Origin: Phycisphaeraceae bacterium
GTDB lineage: Bacteria > Planctomycetota > Phycisphaerae > Phycisphaerales > Phycisphaeraceae
DNA length: 64,000 nucleotides
Assembly (NCBI GenBank): GCA_028284155.1
Contig: JANQSF010000108.1
Coordinates: forward strand, 124,001-188,000
Direction: 5' to 3'
Shown here: piece after piece, positions 1-8,867 of the stretch
Layout of the letters: every line of letters starts with the position of its first letter
Position numbering within the stretch: the stretch's first letter is position 1
The notes under the pieces: generated by a model
The model's input: the letters and a program-made list of their open reading frames with translations, nothing else
Told to the model about the DNA's origin: nothing
Database searches by the model: none
Translations under genes and position numbers: made by a program

Positions 1-1550
1 CCCTGCGCCGGCGGCGAGGCGTCGGCGATCTTCGACGGGTCGGACTGATCGACGAACGCGTCGAACAGGAACTGGTCACGCCAGCGCTCGTTGAACGCGT
101 TGTTCTGAGCCCGAAGCTTCATGTACTCCTTCGCGCCGGGCGCTTCGAGGTCGATCTTGCGCTTCTTGATGTCCTCCTCGGCCTTCCCCTCGTCAGCCAA
201 CAGTTTCTTGATCGTCTCCTGAACTTTCTCCTTGGACTGCTTTGGGTCGTCGAGTTTCTTGCGTTCGGTTTCGATCCGCGAGCGCAGATCGACGAGCCGG
301 GCGACGCGTCCGTATTCCTTCAGTTCCTTCTTCATCCGCGCTTCGTTCGCCTTCATGCGTTGGAAGCCGGCCATGTATTCGTCAAACTGGCCGCGGTCTT
401 CAAGGTACGGCGCGTCGATGACCTGGCTGCTCTCGAAGACGCCCTGCAGCGCGTAGTAGTCGTCCCGGCTGATCGGCTCCAGCTTGTGGTCGTGACATCG
501 GGCACAGATCAAACTCAACCCCATGAACGTGCGGCCCAGCAGGTCGAGCTGCTGATGGTGGCGTGACTTCAACGACCACGGTCGGACAGCGATCATGCCG
601 TCGAGGTTGACCTTGCCGGCCTCGGGCGGCGGCATCAGGTCGCCGGCGATCTGCATCTTGAGGAACCGGTCGTACGGCATGTCGTCGTTGAACGCCTTGG
701 CAACCCACTGCCGGTACGGGTCGTTCTGCTCGCTACGTTTCGAGAACGGCCGAAAGCGCACGTGGTCCAGCCAATGCCGCGCCCAGTGATCGCCGAACGC
801 GGACGAGGCGAGCAGCTTGTCCACGTAGCGAGAAAGCGTTGGATCTTCGGTGTCGTTGAGATGTTCATCAAGATCGTCCGGCGAAGGCGGCAAACCCGTT
901 AGATCAAATGCGAGCCGGCGCATGAGTGTCCGCCTGTCGGCTTTCGGCGCCGGCGTCAGTTGTGCCGCTTCAAACCGCGCAAGGAAGAAGCGATCGATCT
1001 CGCCCTGCGGCCAGTCTTGTTGATTAACCTGCGGCACACTCGGCCGCGTAACTGGCTGGAACGCCCAGTGCTGACGGTCTGACGGGTAGATCTTGAATCG
1101 CGTCCGGAGTTTGGGCGCGCTCGAGGCGTCGGTCGCCGGCCAGGGCGCGCCCATCGCGACCCACTTCTCCAGCAGAGCGATCGACTTGTCGTCCAGTTTG
1201 GGCTTGCCCTTGGGCATCCGCAGGTCACCCGCGTGGCGGACCGCCTTGAGCAACAGGCTGTTCCGCGCGTCGCCGGGCACGATCGTCGGCCCACTCTCGC
1301 CGCCCCGGATCAAGGCTTCGCGCGACGTAAAACTCCACTTGCCCCGCGCTTTCGACTCGCCATGACACGATGCACAATGCCGAGCGAGCAACGGGCGAAT
1401 CTCGACCTCGAAAAACTCGACCTGAGCGATGGTGAACCCGGAACGCGCCGCGCGGTCGGCGGATGCCACCGCGCTCGCACCCGCCGCGTCGGCAGCAAGC
1501 CCCACCGCGGTGGACAACATCGCCAGTATCAGCCATCTGCAGTGGGACAT
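1..1550 (-). CDS. Planctomycete cytochrome c / DUF1549 (PSCyt2) / DUF1553 (PSD1) protein, 3' end outside window
   Basis: The frame is open from an ATG at 1550 to the left edge (about 516 codons), so the C-terminal DUF1553 part is missing. A short hydrophobic signal sequence (residues 5-20) is followed by a PSCyt1-type cytochrome module with heme motif CASCH (residues 59-63), then DUF1549 with the typical RRLAFDLTGLPP stretch and a second CARCHDHK motif near residue 348. A Lys/Glu-rich predicted coiled coil occupies roughly residues 400-470, the usual linker between DUF1549 and DUF1553. The family is an exported heme protein of unknown substrate, normally paired with a DUF1501 gene, which would lie off the window. 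It is divergent from the ThuA operon. The family call is firm; the function is not known. Confidence 0.9.
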   Translation of the reverse strand, partial: MSHCRWLILAMLSTAVGLAADAAGASAVASADRAARSGFTIAQVEFFEVEIRPLLARHCASCHGESKARGKWSFTSREALIRGGESGPTIVPGDARNSLLLKAVRHAGDLRMPKGKPKLDDKSIALLEKWVAMGAPWPATDASSAPKLRTRFKIYPSDRQHWAFQPVTRPSVPQVNQQDWPQGEIDRFFLARFEAAQLTPAPKADRRTLMRRLAFDLTGLPPSPDDLDEHLNDTEDPTLSRYVDKLLASSAFGDHWARHWLDHVRFRPFSKRSEQNDPYRQWVAKAFNDDMPYDRFLKMQIAGDLMPPPEAGKVNLDGMIAVRPWSLKSRHHQQLDLLGRTFMGLSLICARCHDHKLEPISRDDYYALQGVFESSQVIDAPYLEDRGQFDEYMAGFQRMKANEARMKKELKEYGRVARLVDLRSRIETERKKLDDPKQSKEKVQETIKKLLADEGKAEEDIKKRKIDLEAPGAKEYMKLRAQNNAFNERWRDQFLFDAFVDQSDPSKIADASPPAQ

Positions 1551-1971
1551 GTGATTGGCCTGCTCCGCGAAAACGCTACAAGTACCTGACAGACGTTACC
1601 GAAGGACTCGTGCCACGCTGAGTTCCTCGATCTCTAAGGTTGTTTCAGACCGACTTTCGGTTACAAGCGCGGCGATACGTTCCTGATGCGTTGGCAGGCC
1701 ACCTGCAGCACAATCGCTTGGATCGGCGAGCATCCTGTATTCTATCTTGAATGGGGCTGAGCCCTTGGCGGCATCAACAGCATGGATAGCTCAATGCCAT
1801 GGGGCGTCGCAGGTGTAACCTGATCCCCACTGTGTCCCAATCATCCGGGGCATCCCTGAGCAGGTTCATCACAAGGGTACGCCGCGTGGCTTGTCGCCAG
1901 GTGTTCGGCTAGAAGAAGTCCGAGCGACCCAGGGTTGGTATTCCGACAATCGATACATAGAAAGAACAAAC
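1551..1971. other. Divergent intergenic region, no gene seen
   Basis: This 421-bp gap separates the divergent starts at 1550 (-) and 1972 (+) and must hold both promoters. I saw no convincing -35/-10 pair, hairpin or small gene. An in-frame extension of the ThuA frame upstream of 1972 exists but encodes no signal-like or conserved sequence, so it is treated as non-coding. Confidence 0.5.
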
Positions 1972-2727
1972 ATGAGCAAGTTGTCCACCACGATTGCGCT
2001 CGTCGTCCTTGTTTCCGCAACGACATGCTGGGCGGGCGACGGCAAGCCACTGCGCATTCACATGCTCAGCGGGTCCGGCGAGTACAAGTCGGCGGAGTCC
2101 TTGCCCAAGTGGGCGGAACAACTGAAGAAAGAGGGCCATACCTGCACCATCGCGTCGGGCGTCGAGGATGACCAGGACATCGCCAACCTGAAGCGGTGTG
2201 ATGTCCTGATCGTGTTCTGTAAGCGGTGGAAGCTCAATGATGAGGCGCTCGAGACGGTCAAGGCCGTGGCGACCACTCGGCCGATCATCGGCATCCGCAC
2301 CGCCTCTCATGCGTTTCAAACATGGCTCGCTTTCGACAACGATGTAATGGGCGGCACTTACAGCGGACACGGTGGCAGCGGTGAAGTGACGGTTGTGCTG
2401 GATGACCAGAACAAGAAACATCCCGTCCTCAAAGGAATCGACGCGGGTTGGAAACGACAGGGCAAGGTGTACAAGAATCCAGCGGTCGCGTCCGGCAAGA
2501 GCGGTTCGCCGAAAGCGCCTTGGAAGAAAGACAATGTCGTGCTCATGCACCTGTCAGGCAAGGGTGTCAAATCGACACCTGGGACGTGGGTCCGGCAAAA
2601 CGCCAACGGCCAGCGCGTCTTCTACACGTCGATGGGTTACGTACACGACTTCGAGGACAAACGGTTTCAGCGATTGCTAGCCAATGCGCTGGCGTGGTGT
2701 ACGGAGAAAGTCAAGGTGAAGCAATGA
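1972..2727 (+). CDS. Secreted ThuA-domain protein
   Basis: 251 aa. The ATG at 1972 was chosen because it directly precedes a clean signal peptide (MSKLSTTIALVVLVSATTCWA). The mature part looks like the ThuA (trehalose-utilisation) fold, a class I glutamine-amidotransferase-like alpha/beta domain: a strand KPLRIHMLSG, the segment CDVLIVFC, the conserved GIRTASHAF turn (residues ~120-128) and the C-terminal MGYVHDFED...LLANALAW helix common in planctomycete ThuA proteins. ThuA proteins are linked to sugar metabolism, but the reaction of the secreted planctomycete forms is unknown. The stop codon overlaps the next ATG (ATGA at 2724-2727), so it is translationally coupled to the cytochrome gene and is the first gene of the operon. 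Confidence 0.85.
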   Translation: MSKLSTTIALVVLVSATTCWAGDGKPLRIHMLSGSGEYKSAESLPKWAEQLKKEGHTCTIASGVEDDQDIANLKRCDVLIVFCKRWKLNDEALETVKAVATTRPIIGIRTASHAFQTWLAFDNDVMGGTYSGHGGSGEVTVVLDDQNKKHPVLKGIDAGWKRQGKVYKNPAVASGKSGSPKAPWKKDNVVLMHLSGKGVKSTPGTWVRQNANGQRVFYTSMGYVHDFEDKRFQRLLANALAWCTEKVKVKQ

Positions 2728-5237
2728 CCCGCGTATCGATCGCTGCAATCTGTCTGTTGGTTTCGGTCCAGCCGGCGTCGGCCGAGGACGAGTTTGACCA
2801 TGTCGCGACCATCAAGTCGCTCCGCTACGGCGACCAGAAGGCGGGGCGTGCGCTATACGCGGTGCACTGCGCCTTGTGCCACGGTAAAGATGGGACGCTT
2901 GCGGTCAACCCATCCGCCCGGCGATTCGCCAAGGAGCCGTTCAGGTACGGCAGCGATCCCTACTCGATGTGGAAGACGATCAGCTACGGCAAAGGCCAGA
3001 TGTTCCGTTGGGACACACTGCTGACCCCCAAAGAGCGCTACCAACTCGTCCACTTCATCCGCGAAGAGATCGTCAAAAAGAACAACCCCAAACAGTACTT
3101 CCAGCCGGACGACGCATATTTCGCCAAGCTGCCCGCCCGCGCTAAAGCGGACGCCATCGCAGACGCCGCCAATGCGCAGAAAGTACAAACCGCGCCGGGA
3201 TTGATCGATGGCACGGGCGGAAAGAGCATGGTGTACGGCCCATTCATGCAACACGCGGTCAGTTACTCCCCCATCAAGAATAAGAACGCCGAATACATCC
3301 CGGACGTGACCGAGAAGGCAATCATCGTTGACTTGCCGGGTGAGGCGGTGATTTGCTACGACGCCCATCGGCTGAGCGTGAGCGGCCTGTGGCACGGCAA
3401 GATGGCGATCACCGACAAGACGCACCACACCAGCCACAAGGGCGGGCGCTGTTTACAACCCGGCGGCAAGCCGTTCTATCAGAACATCGATGTGATCGGT
3501 TGGGCGGTCGGCGCCCCGAAGGCGCCCAAGACCCGCGATCACTTTCGCTACAACGGCCTGTACCTCTCGGGGGAGAACGTCGTACTCAGTTACACCGTCG
3601 GCGGCCGTGACATTCTTGAATCACCCTATTCAAGCATCGGCAGTGAAAGCGTGTCGCGCAGCTTCAAGGTCGGGCCTGGCGATCAGTCTCTGTACTGCCT
3701 GGTCGCCAGCGGAGACCTCAAGGCCCACGGCGATGGGTTGATCAAAGCCAGCGATGGCTCGACCTGGCTGAAGATACCGGCGTCGAGGGAGTCGACTTCT
3801 TACAACGTCGTGCTCGGCGACACGCCCGAGAAGGTCAAAGCGGTCGATTTGAGCACGTTTACGAAAGGTGGGCCGCGACGTTGGCCGGTGACCGTGCAGA
3901 CGGCGGTGGCGCCCGGTGAGAACAAGGACGGCTACGCCTTTGACGATCTGACCGTGCCGCTTGCCAACCCGTGGGGTTGTTGGATGCGCACGACCGCGCT
4001 CGACTTCTTCAGCGACGGCCGAATGGCGGTATCGACACTCAGCGGTGACGTCTGGATTGTCAGTTGGACCAAGGAGAACCCCAACGGCCTGACGTGGAGC
4101 CGGTTCGCCGCTGGGCTGTACGAGCCGCTTGGCCTGAAGATCGTGGATGACGTCGTCTATGTGCGCGGCCGGGACCGGATCACCAAGCTGCACGACCTCA
4201 ACAACAACGGCGAAGCGGATTTCTACGAAAGCTTTTATGAAGAGCCGAACGAGATCGGCGCAAGCTACCACGCATTCATCTATGAGTTGCAAACCGACAA
4301 GTCAGGCAACTTCTACTTCTCTCAGTCCGGCTACAAGTCACCGTTGACCGGCGGCGTGGTAAAGCTCAGCCCGGATGGCAAGCAGGCTGAGTTTATCGGT
4401 ACGAACTTGCGTAACCCCAACGGCATGGGCGCCGGCGGGCCGAAGGACTGGGTCACGGTCGCGGACAACCCCAGCGGCAAAGCGGTATACAACGGGTTCT
4501 TTCTCGCCAAAAAGGGGGCGAAATACGGTTACACGGGAGGCCGAACCGTGCCGATGCTGGTCATGTTACCGGCTCGCATCGACAGTTCGAGCGGCGGCCA
4601 ATGCTGGACCGAACCCAATGGCTGGGGCCCGCTCAGCGGGTCGGTGATCCACACCTCATACAGCCGGTGCTCGACGTTTTACTGCTTCATTCAGGATGTC
4701 GAGCCGTACCCGAATGGCTTCGCTGTAGAGTTCCCTTTCCCGTTGAAGTCCGGCGCGATGCGGCCGCGCGTCAATCCGATCGACAAGCAGGTTTACGTGG
4801 TTTGCCAGAAAGGTTGGGACACGTCGGCCCGCTATGACGGCGCGATCTATCGCATCCGTCATACCGGCCAACCCGTGCGCGGCGTGACGGATGCCGCTGT
4901 GACGCGAACCGGCGTTCGTCTAACCTTCGGCTCGGACCTGGACCCTGCGTCGGTCAAGGCCTCGTCGTTCACGGGCGTTCGTGAGTCTGACAAGAAGAAG
5001 TCGGGCGCGGCCCTCCCCCAGATCAAACTTGGTGACGTTCGCCTGGTCGATCCCAAAACCATTGAAGTGGGCATCCCCGGTATCGACAAGGAAGACCTGA
5101 CCAACCGCACCAATGACAAAGGCCTTGTCACTGTCACGCCGCCGATCTCGTTGACTTACAAGCTCAGGTCGAAGGACGGCACGCCTATCGAACAGACGAT
5201 CCACGCCACCATCAACATAGTGCCTGATACACCATGA
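2724..5237 (+). CDS. Cytochrome c / DUF6797 / beta-propeller secreted protein
   Basis: 837 aa starting inside the stop of the ThuA gene. A signal peptide (residues 1-20) is followed by a class I cytochrome c domain with heme motif CALCH (residues 49-53), a DUF6797-like domain (about 165-330, including KSMVYGPFMQHAVSY and GLWHGKMAITDKTHHTSHKGG), a propeller resembling sorbosone/glucose dehydrogenases (about 410-720, with the repeated DLNNNGEADFYESF and NPNGMGAGGPKDWV segments) and a C-terminal beta domain. Such proteins are annotated as large secreted heme-domain proteins in PVC bacteria. By inference it is a periplasmic dehydrogenase passing electrons to its own heme. The stop overlaps the next ATG by four bases (5234-5237). 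The substrate is unknown. Confidence 0.85.
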   Translation: MTRVSIAAICLLVSVQPASAEDEFDHVATIKSLRYGDQKAGRALYAVHCALCHGKDGTLAVNPSARRFAKEPFRYGSDPYSMWKTISYGKGQMFRWDTLLTPKERYQLVHFIREEIVKKNNPKQYFQPDDAYFAKLPARAKADAIADAANAQKVQTAPGLIDGTGGKSMVYGPFMQHAVSYSPIKNKNAEYIPDVTEKAIIVDLPGEAVICYDAHRLSVSGLWHGKMAITDKTHHTSHKGGRCLQPGGKPFYQNIDVIGWAVGAPKAPKTRDHFRYNGLYLSGENVVLSYTVGGRDILESPYSSIGSESVSRSFKVGPGDQSLYCLVASGDLKAHGDGLIKASDGSTWLKIPASRESTSYNVVLGDTPEKVKAVDLSTFTKGGPRRWPVTVQTAVAPGENKDGYAFDDLTVPLANPWGCWMRTTALDFFSDGRMAVSTLSGDVWIVSWTKENPNGLTWSRFAAGLYEPLGLKIVDDVVYVRGRDRITKLHDLNNNGEADFYESFYEEPNEIGASYHAFIYELQTDKSGNFYFSQSGYKSPLTGGVVKLSPDGKQAEFIGTNLRNPNGMGAGGPKDWVTVADNPSGKAVYNGFFLAKKGAKYGYTGGRTVPMLVMLPARIDSSSGGQCWTEPNGWGPLSGSVIHTSYSRCSTFYCFIQDVEPYPNGFAVEFPFPLKSGAMRPRVNPIDKQVYVVCQKGWDTSARYDGAIYRIRHTGQPVRGVTDAAVTRTGVRLTFGSDLDPASVKASSFTGVRESDKKKSGAALPQIKLGDVRLVDPKTIEVGIPGIDKEDLTNRTNDKGLVTVTPPISLTYKLRSKDGTPIEQTIHATINIVPDTP

Positions 5238-6274
5238 AACTTGCTTGCGTGTCTATTCTGATGTGCTTCGTAAGTGTGTCGCCTATCAGCTACGCCGAGG
5301 TAGCTCAAGATGCGCCGGTGTCCGGAGTCTACTACGCCCAGAAGATGTCGGTCAGCCCGCATTTCAAGGCGTCTGGGATCGCATGGTGGAACGGCAGGCT
5401 CATCATCTCAAACCGTGAGCCGGCGGCTCTCCACGCGTTCACGCCGCCGGACAAGTTCGAGGTCGCCAAGAAATTGACACGGCCGGTGGGCGTTGCGGTC
5501 GATCCGAGCAATCGCCTGGTGTTTGCGGAGAAGGAAGACAAGATCCTCTACCGAATCGCCCGTTGGACAGAAGGCGGAAAAGAGGAGGACATCCTCAAAG
5601 AAACCGGCGTTGACAACAAGAAGCCCGGCCCCAAAGGCATTGGCACGCCTCAGTTCCTGGCGATCCATCCGAACGGGACGGTCTATTGGTCCGGCTTTCC
5701 CAATGGCGGCACGCGATACCTCTTACCCGGCTCGAATGATGTCATCGTTGCATCGCCCAAGATTGTGCATACCTACGGCATCGGCCTGAGCCCCAAGCAC
5801 GACTGGCTTTACGTCAACTCGAAGATACCTAATCGCGATGCCCGCGGTGTTTGGCGATTCCCGGTGGACAAGGATGGCCGATTGGGTAAAGGAACGCTTT
5901 TCATCCGAATCGATCAGTTCACGACGACGCACATCAAGGGTCTCCCGCCGGCCAAGGACGGGTCGGACAGTCTGTTGGGATGGGTCGGGCGGCTGCAGGG
6001 GCTGGCGGTGGATCGCCTGGGTTACATCTATGTCGGCGGCGCCGAATCTCACAGCTCCGGCGCGGCCGTGGCCGTCTTCACGCCGGATGGCAAGAAGCTC
6101 GCCGCGATGATCGTGGCCAAACCGAACTCCGACCTGGGAATACCGACCAACATCTCCGGCCTCGCATTTGGCGGCAAGGACGGACGGACGTTGTTCATTA
6201 CTGGGGCGGGGACGTATCGGCTATATCAAGTGCAACTGCCGGTGGCGGGCGAAGTAGTCTCGAGAAAACGATGA
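5234..6274 (+). CDS. Secreted beta-propeller (SMP-30/lactonase-like) protein, paralog A
   Basis: 346 aa with a signal peptide ending near residue 21. The body has regular propeller segments (GIAWWNGRLIISNREP, PVGVAVDPSNRLVFAEKEDKILYRIAR, TYGIGLSPKHDWLYVNS, LQGLAVDRLGYIYVGG, ISGLAFGGKDGRTLFITG), the last matching the C-terminal signature of SMP-30/gluconolactonase-like propellers. It is translationally coupled to the preceding cytochrome gene (ATGA). It is a close paralog of the protein at 7748-8812, with most propeller motifs identical in order and wording, so the two arose by duplication. Lactone hydrolysis is possible but the catalytic metal ligands were not verified. Confidence 0.8.
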   Translation: MKLACVSILMCFVSVSPISYAEVAQDAPVSGVYYAQKMSVSPHFKASGIAWWNGRLIISNREPAALHAFTPPDKFEVAKKLTRPVGVAVDPSNRLVFAEKEDKILYRIARWTEGGKEEDILKETGVDNKKPGPKGIGTPQFLAIHPNGTVYWSGFPNGGTRYLLPGSNDVIVASPKIVHTYGIGLSPKHDWLYVNSKIPNRDARGVWRFPVDKDGRLGKGTLFIRIDQFTTTHIKGLPPAKDGSDSLLGWVGRLQGLAVDRLGYIYVGGAESHSSGAAVAVFTPDGKKLAAMIVAKPNSDLGIPTNISGLAFGGKDGRTLFITGAGTYRLYQVQLPVAGEVVSRKR

Positions 6275-6421
6275 CGACCCAGCCGTGCAGGCGGCCACTG
6301 AACGCGCGTTTAATCGTAAGCGCGCTTTTGTTGACGGGTGATGCAACCGTAAACAGCGGGCGGATCCGGAGTGACACGAGCACATGCATGTGACGTGATC
6401 GACGACGAGGCAACAAGACAC

Positions 6422-7615
6422 ATGAAACGATCGCTCTTCTTCGCTGTTCTGCTCGCCTTGCTGACGGCCTTGCCGGCAGCAGTGTCCGCTCAACAAAACG
6501 TCCAGCGTGTCAACGTCAAACTCGACAAGGCACTTGTCGGGCTTACCCCGAAAGTGCGCGATTGGGTGCTTTCACCCGAAATCCAGTTCACGCTGATCGA
6601 TGGCAAGGTGGTGTCGCCGACCATTCACCTCAAACGCGGATGGACCGTGCCCTCGTGGAAAGGCGTTGTTGATTCGCACAAGCTGACGGTCCGCGCCGAC
6701 AGGCTGACCGGGTCACTTGTGGCAAAGATACACTCGGCCACAACGGTGGCCGGGACGTTCGACATCACGATCGACGCGACCATTGCCGACAGCGTGGTCA
6801 GGGGCACGCACCTCACTTCGAAAGCCGGTGCAGAAAAGAGAACGGGCCAGTTGACCGGTACGGTCGTCCCGGATGTTATCTCCGGCGACCCCGCACAAGA
6901 CGGTGTGTGGACGGTCCACCTGGCCAAGGCGCTGCCGCGTGGGGAAGTTTTGTCGCTTTACATCGACAGACACGACGGCAAGTTTTCCGCGTTCGCGTTC
7001 TCGCCCGATTTCACGCGGCGTCCGATGGACGTCGATGCGAGCAGGTTGAGATTCGTAGACTCTAAGCTATCAGGCAGCGTGACCGTTACTCGACTGAACA
7101 AAGCCAACGACGGGACACGCTCGACCTTCGGGCAATACCGCATTGACGCGGCCGTCGGCGGCGCAATGGTACGCGGGACGTTTCAAGGCACGACCGTTAA
7201 CGATCAACCCGTTGAGGGCGATGTATGGGGCGAGATCCGCCACCGCCGACCGATCCCCGGAAACCCCACGGTCTGGATCAAATGCGAAGGCGGATACACC
7301 GGCGGCGCCATGTGGCAGAATCGCGTCTTCCTTCAATGCACTCTCAAGGACGGCCGGTTCGTCAAGGGGACTGCGAGCAACAACAAGGGCGTCTTCAAAG
7401 CGACGCTAGCCGACGCGAAGTTGACGTTCGGCCGCAACACGGTGAACGGCGTCATGCGATCAACGGTCTTGTCATCCGGGAGTGTCACCGAGGGCGATTA
7501 CACGTTCAAACTCAAGGGGATGCGTGCCGGCGACGTGATGTACGGCCGGTTCTATACTCAACTCGGCGGCAAGGAAGTTCAGACCGGCTACTTCGTCGGA
7601 GGCATTCGTCGATAG
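6422..7615 (+). CDS. Secreted protein of unknown function with internal duplication
   Basis: 397 aa. The ATG at 6422 directly precedes a typical signal peptide (MKRSLFFAVLLALLTALPA...). I do not recognise the family. The mature protein is beta-rich and contains two similar modules: residues ~95-135 (LTGSL...GTFDITIDATI...VVRGTHL) and ~220-260 (LSGSV...GQYRIDAAVGGAMVRGTF), each a polysaccharide-sheet-like strand set ending in VRGT. It lies between the two propeller paralogs in the same direction, 147 nt after the first, so it is likely co-transcribed and acts with them outside the cytoplasm. No catalytic motif stands out. Confidence 0.8.
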   Translation: MKRSLFFAVLLALLTALPAAVSAQQNVQRVNVKLDKALVGLTPKVRDWVLSPEIQFTLIDGKVVSPTIHLKRGWTVPSWKGVVDSHKLTVRADRLTGSLVAKIHSATTVAGTFDITIDATIADSVVRGTHLTSKAGAEKRTGQLTGTVVPDVISGDPAQDGVWTVHLAKALPRGEVLSLYIDRHDGKFSAFAFSPDFTRRPMDVDASRLRFVDSKLSGSVTVTRLNKANDGTRSTFGQYRIDAAVGGAMVRGTFQGTTVNDQPVEGDVWGEIRHRRPIPGNPTVWIKCEGGYTGGAMWQNRVFLQCTLKDGRFVKGTASNNKGVFKATLADAKLTFGRNTVNGVMRSTVLSSGSVTEGDYTFKLKGMRAGDVMYGRFYTQLGGKEVQTGYFVGGIRR

Positions 7616-7747
7616 GCGTCGTTCTTCCAACGTCGAACAGCGACTATTGTTTGGCCGACGAGGACTTGGTGTGTTCGGATCGGCACTTGAATGTGTGACT
7701 CTCAATAATCACGATCCGGTAGCAGATCGCCCTTCGCGAGGTCAGTG

Positions 7748-8812
7748 ATGAGACGAGTGTTTCTGCTCTTGTTCGCAGCAATCCAGTTGACGTCCGCCAC
7801 CGGCTGGGGCGCTGAGTTGGCACCGAACCCGGTCTCGGGCGTCTACATTGCCGAGAAGATGGCGTCCAGCCCGCATTTCAACGCCAAGGGCATGGCGTGG
7901 TGGAACGGTCGCCTGATGATCGCGAATCGCGAGCCCGCCAAGCTCTACACCTTTACGCCACCGGACAAATTCGAGGTGTTCAAGGAGCAGGGCCTGACCA
8001 ACCCGTTTGGGGTCGCGGTCGATCCGAATGGCCGACTGCTGCTCACCGAAAACAAGGACAACGTCCTGTACCGCCTCGCCCGCATCACAGCCGACGGCAA
8101 GGAGCAAACGCTCCTCAAGGAGACCGGCGTCAATCACAGAAACAAGAATCCCAAGACAGGCCTGTGCACGCCCCTCATGCTGGCGGCGCACCCGAACGGG
8201 ACGATCTACTGGTCCGGCTATCCCAGCACGGGCACGCGCTACCTGTTGCCGTCGTCGAAGGGGTTCAGCCTGGAAGACGTCAAGATCGCGTCACCCCAAG
8301 TCGGACATTCTTACGGGATTGGCCTGAGTCCGAAACATGACTGGCTGTACGTGACGTCTCAACTGCCGGACGCAAAGAACCGCGGCGTTTGGCGGTTTCC
8401 GGTAAACCAAGACGGCAGTCTCGGCAAAGGCAAGTTCTTCATCGCCGTCGATCAGTTCACGACCACGCACCTGAAAGACCTGCCGCCGGCGAAGGACAAG
8501 TCGGACAAACTGCTGGGTTGGCTGGGACGCATCCACGGCCTTGCCGTTGATCGTCTGGGCTACATCTACATCGGAGGGTCACATGGCAAGCCGTCCGGCA
8601 GCGCGGTGGCGGTATTCACGCCCGACGGGAAGAAGCTTGCAGCGATGATCGTGGGTGACCCGCAAGTCAGCTTGGGCATGCCCAGCAATGTATACGGCCT
8701 GGCGTTCGGCGGCGACGATGGACGCACGCTGTTCATCTCGGGTAAAGGCAAGTACCGTCTTTATCGAGTCAGACTGCCCGTGGCCGGTGAGGTTGTGTCG
8801 AGAACGAAATGA
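7748..8812 (+). CDS. Secreted beta-propeller (SMP-30/lactonase-like) protein, paralog B
   Basis: 354 aa from the ATG at 7748. A GTG directly before it (7745) is possible, but the GAGG at 7738-7741 is better spaced for the ATG. The signal peptide ends at about residue 21. The motif order is the same as in the 5234-6274 protein: NPVSGVY, SPHFNAKGMAWWNGRLMIANREPAK, FTPPDKFEV, GVAVDPNGRLLLTE, SYGIGLSPKHDWLYV, QFTTTHLKDLPPAKDKSD, GLAVDRLGYIYIGG, YGLAFGGDDGRTLFISG, and the ending LPVAGEVVSR. It is a tandem-type paralog separated by one unrelated gene, presumably exported with the other products of this operon. Confidence 0.8.
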   Translation: MRRVFLLLFAAIQLTSATGWGAELAPNPVSGVYIAEKMASSPHFNAKGMAWWNGRLMIANREPAKLYTFTPPDKFEVFKEQGLTNPFGVAVDPNGRLLLTENKDNVLYRLARITADGKEQTLLKETGVNHRNKNPKTGLCTPLMLAAHPNGTIYWSGYPSTGTRYLLPSSKGFSLEDVKIASPQVGHSYGIGLSPKHDWLYVTSQLPDAKNRGVWRFPVNQDGSLGKGKFFIAVDQFTTTHLKDLPPAKDKSDKLLGWLGRIHGLAVDRLGYIYIGGSHGKPSGSAVAVFTPDGKKLAAMIVGDPQVSLGMPSNVYGLAFGGDDGRTLFISGKGKYRLYRVRLPVAGEVVSRTK

Positions 8813-8867
8813 CATCTCAAGCGATACTTGAATCCGATTGAATAACATACGGCGCGATTGGTGAGTG

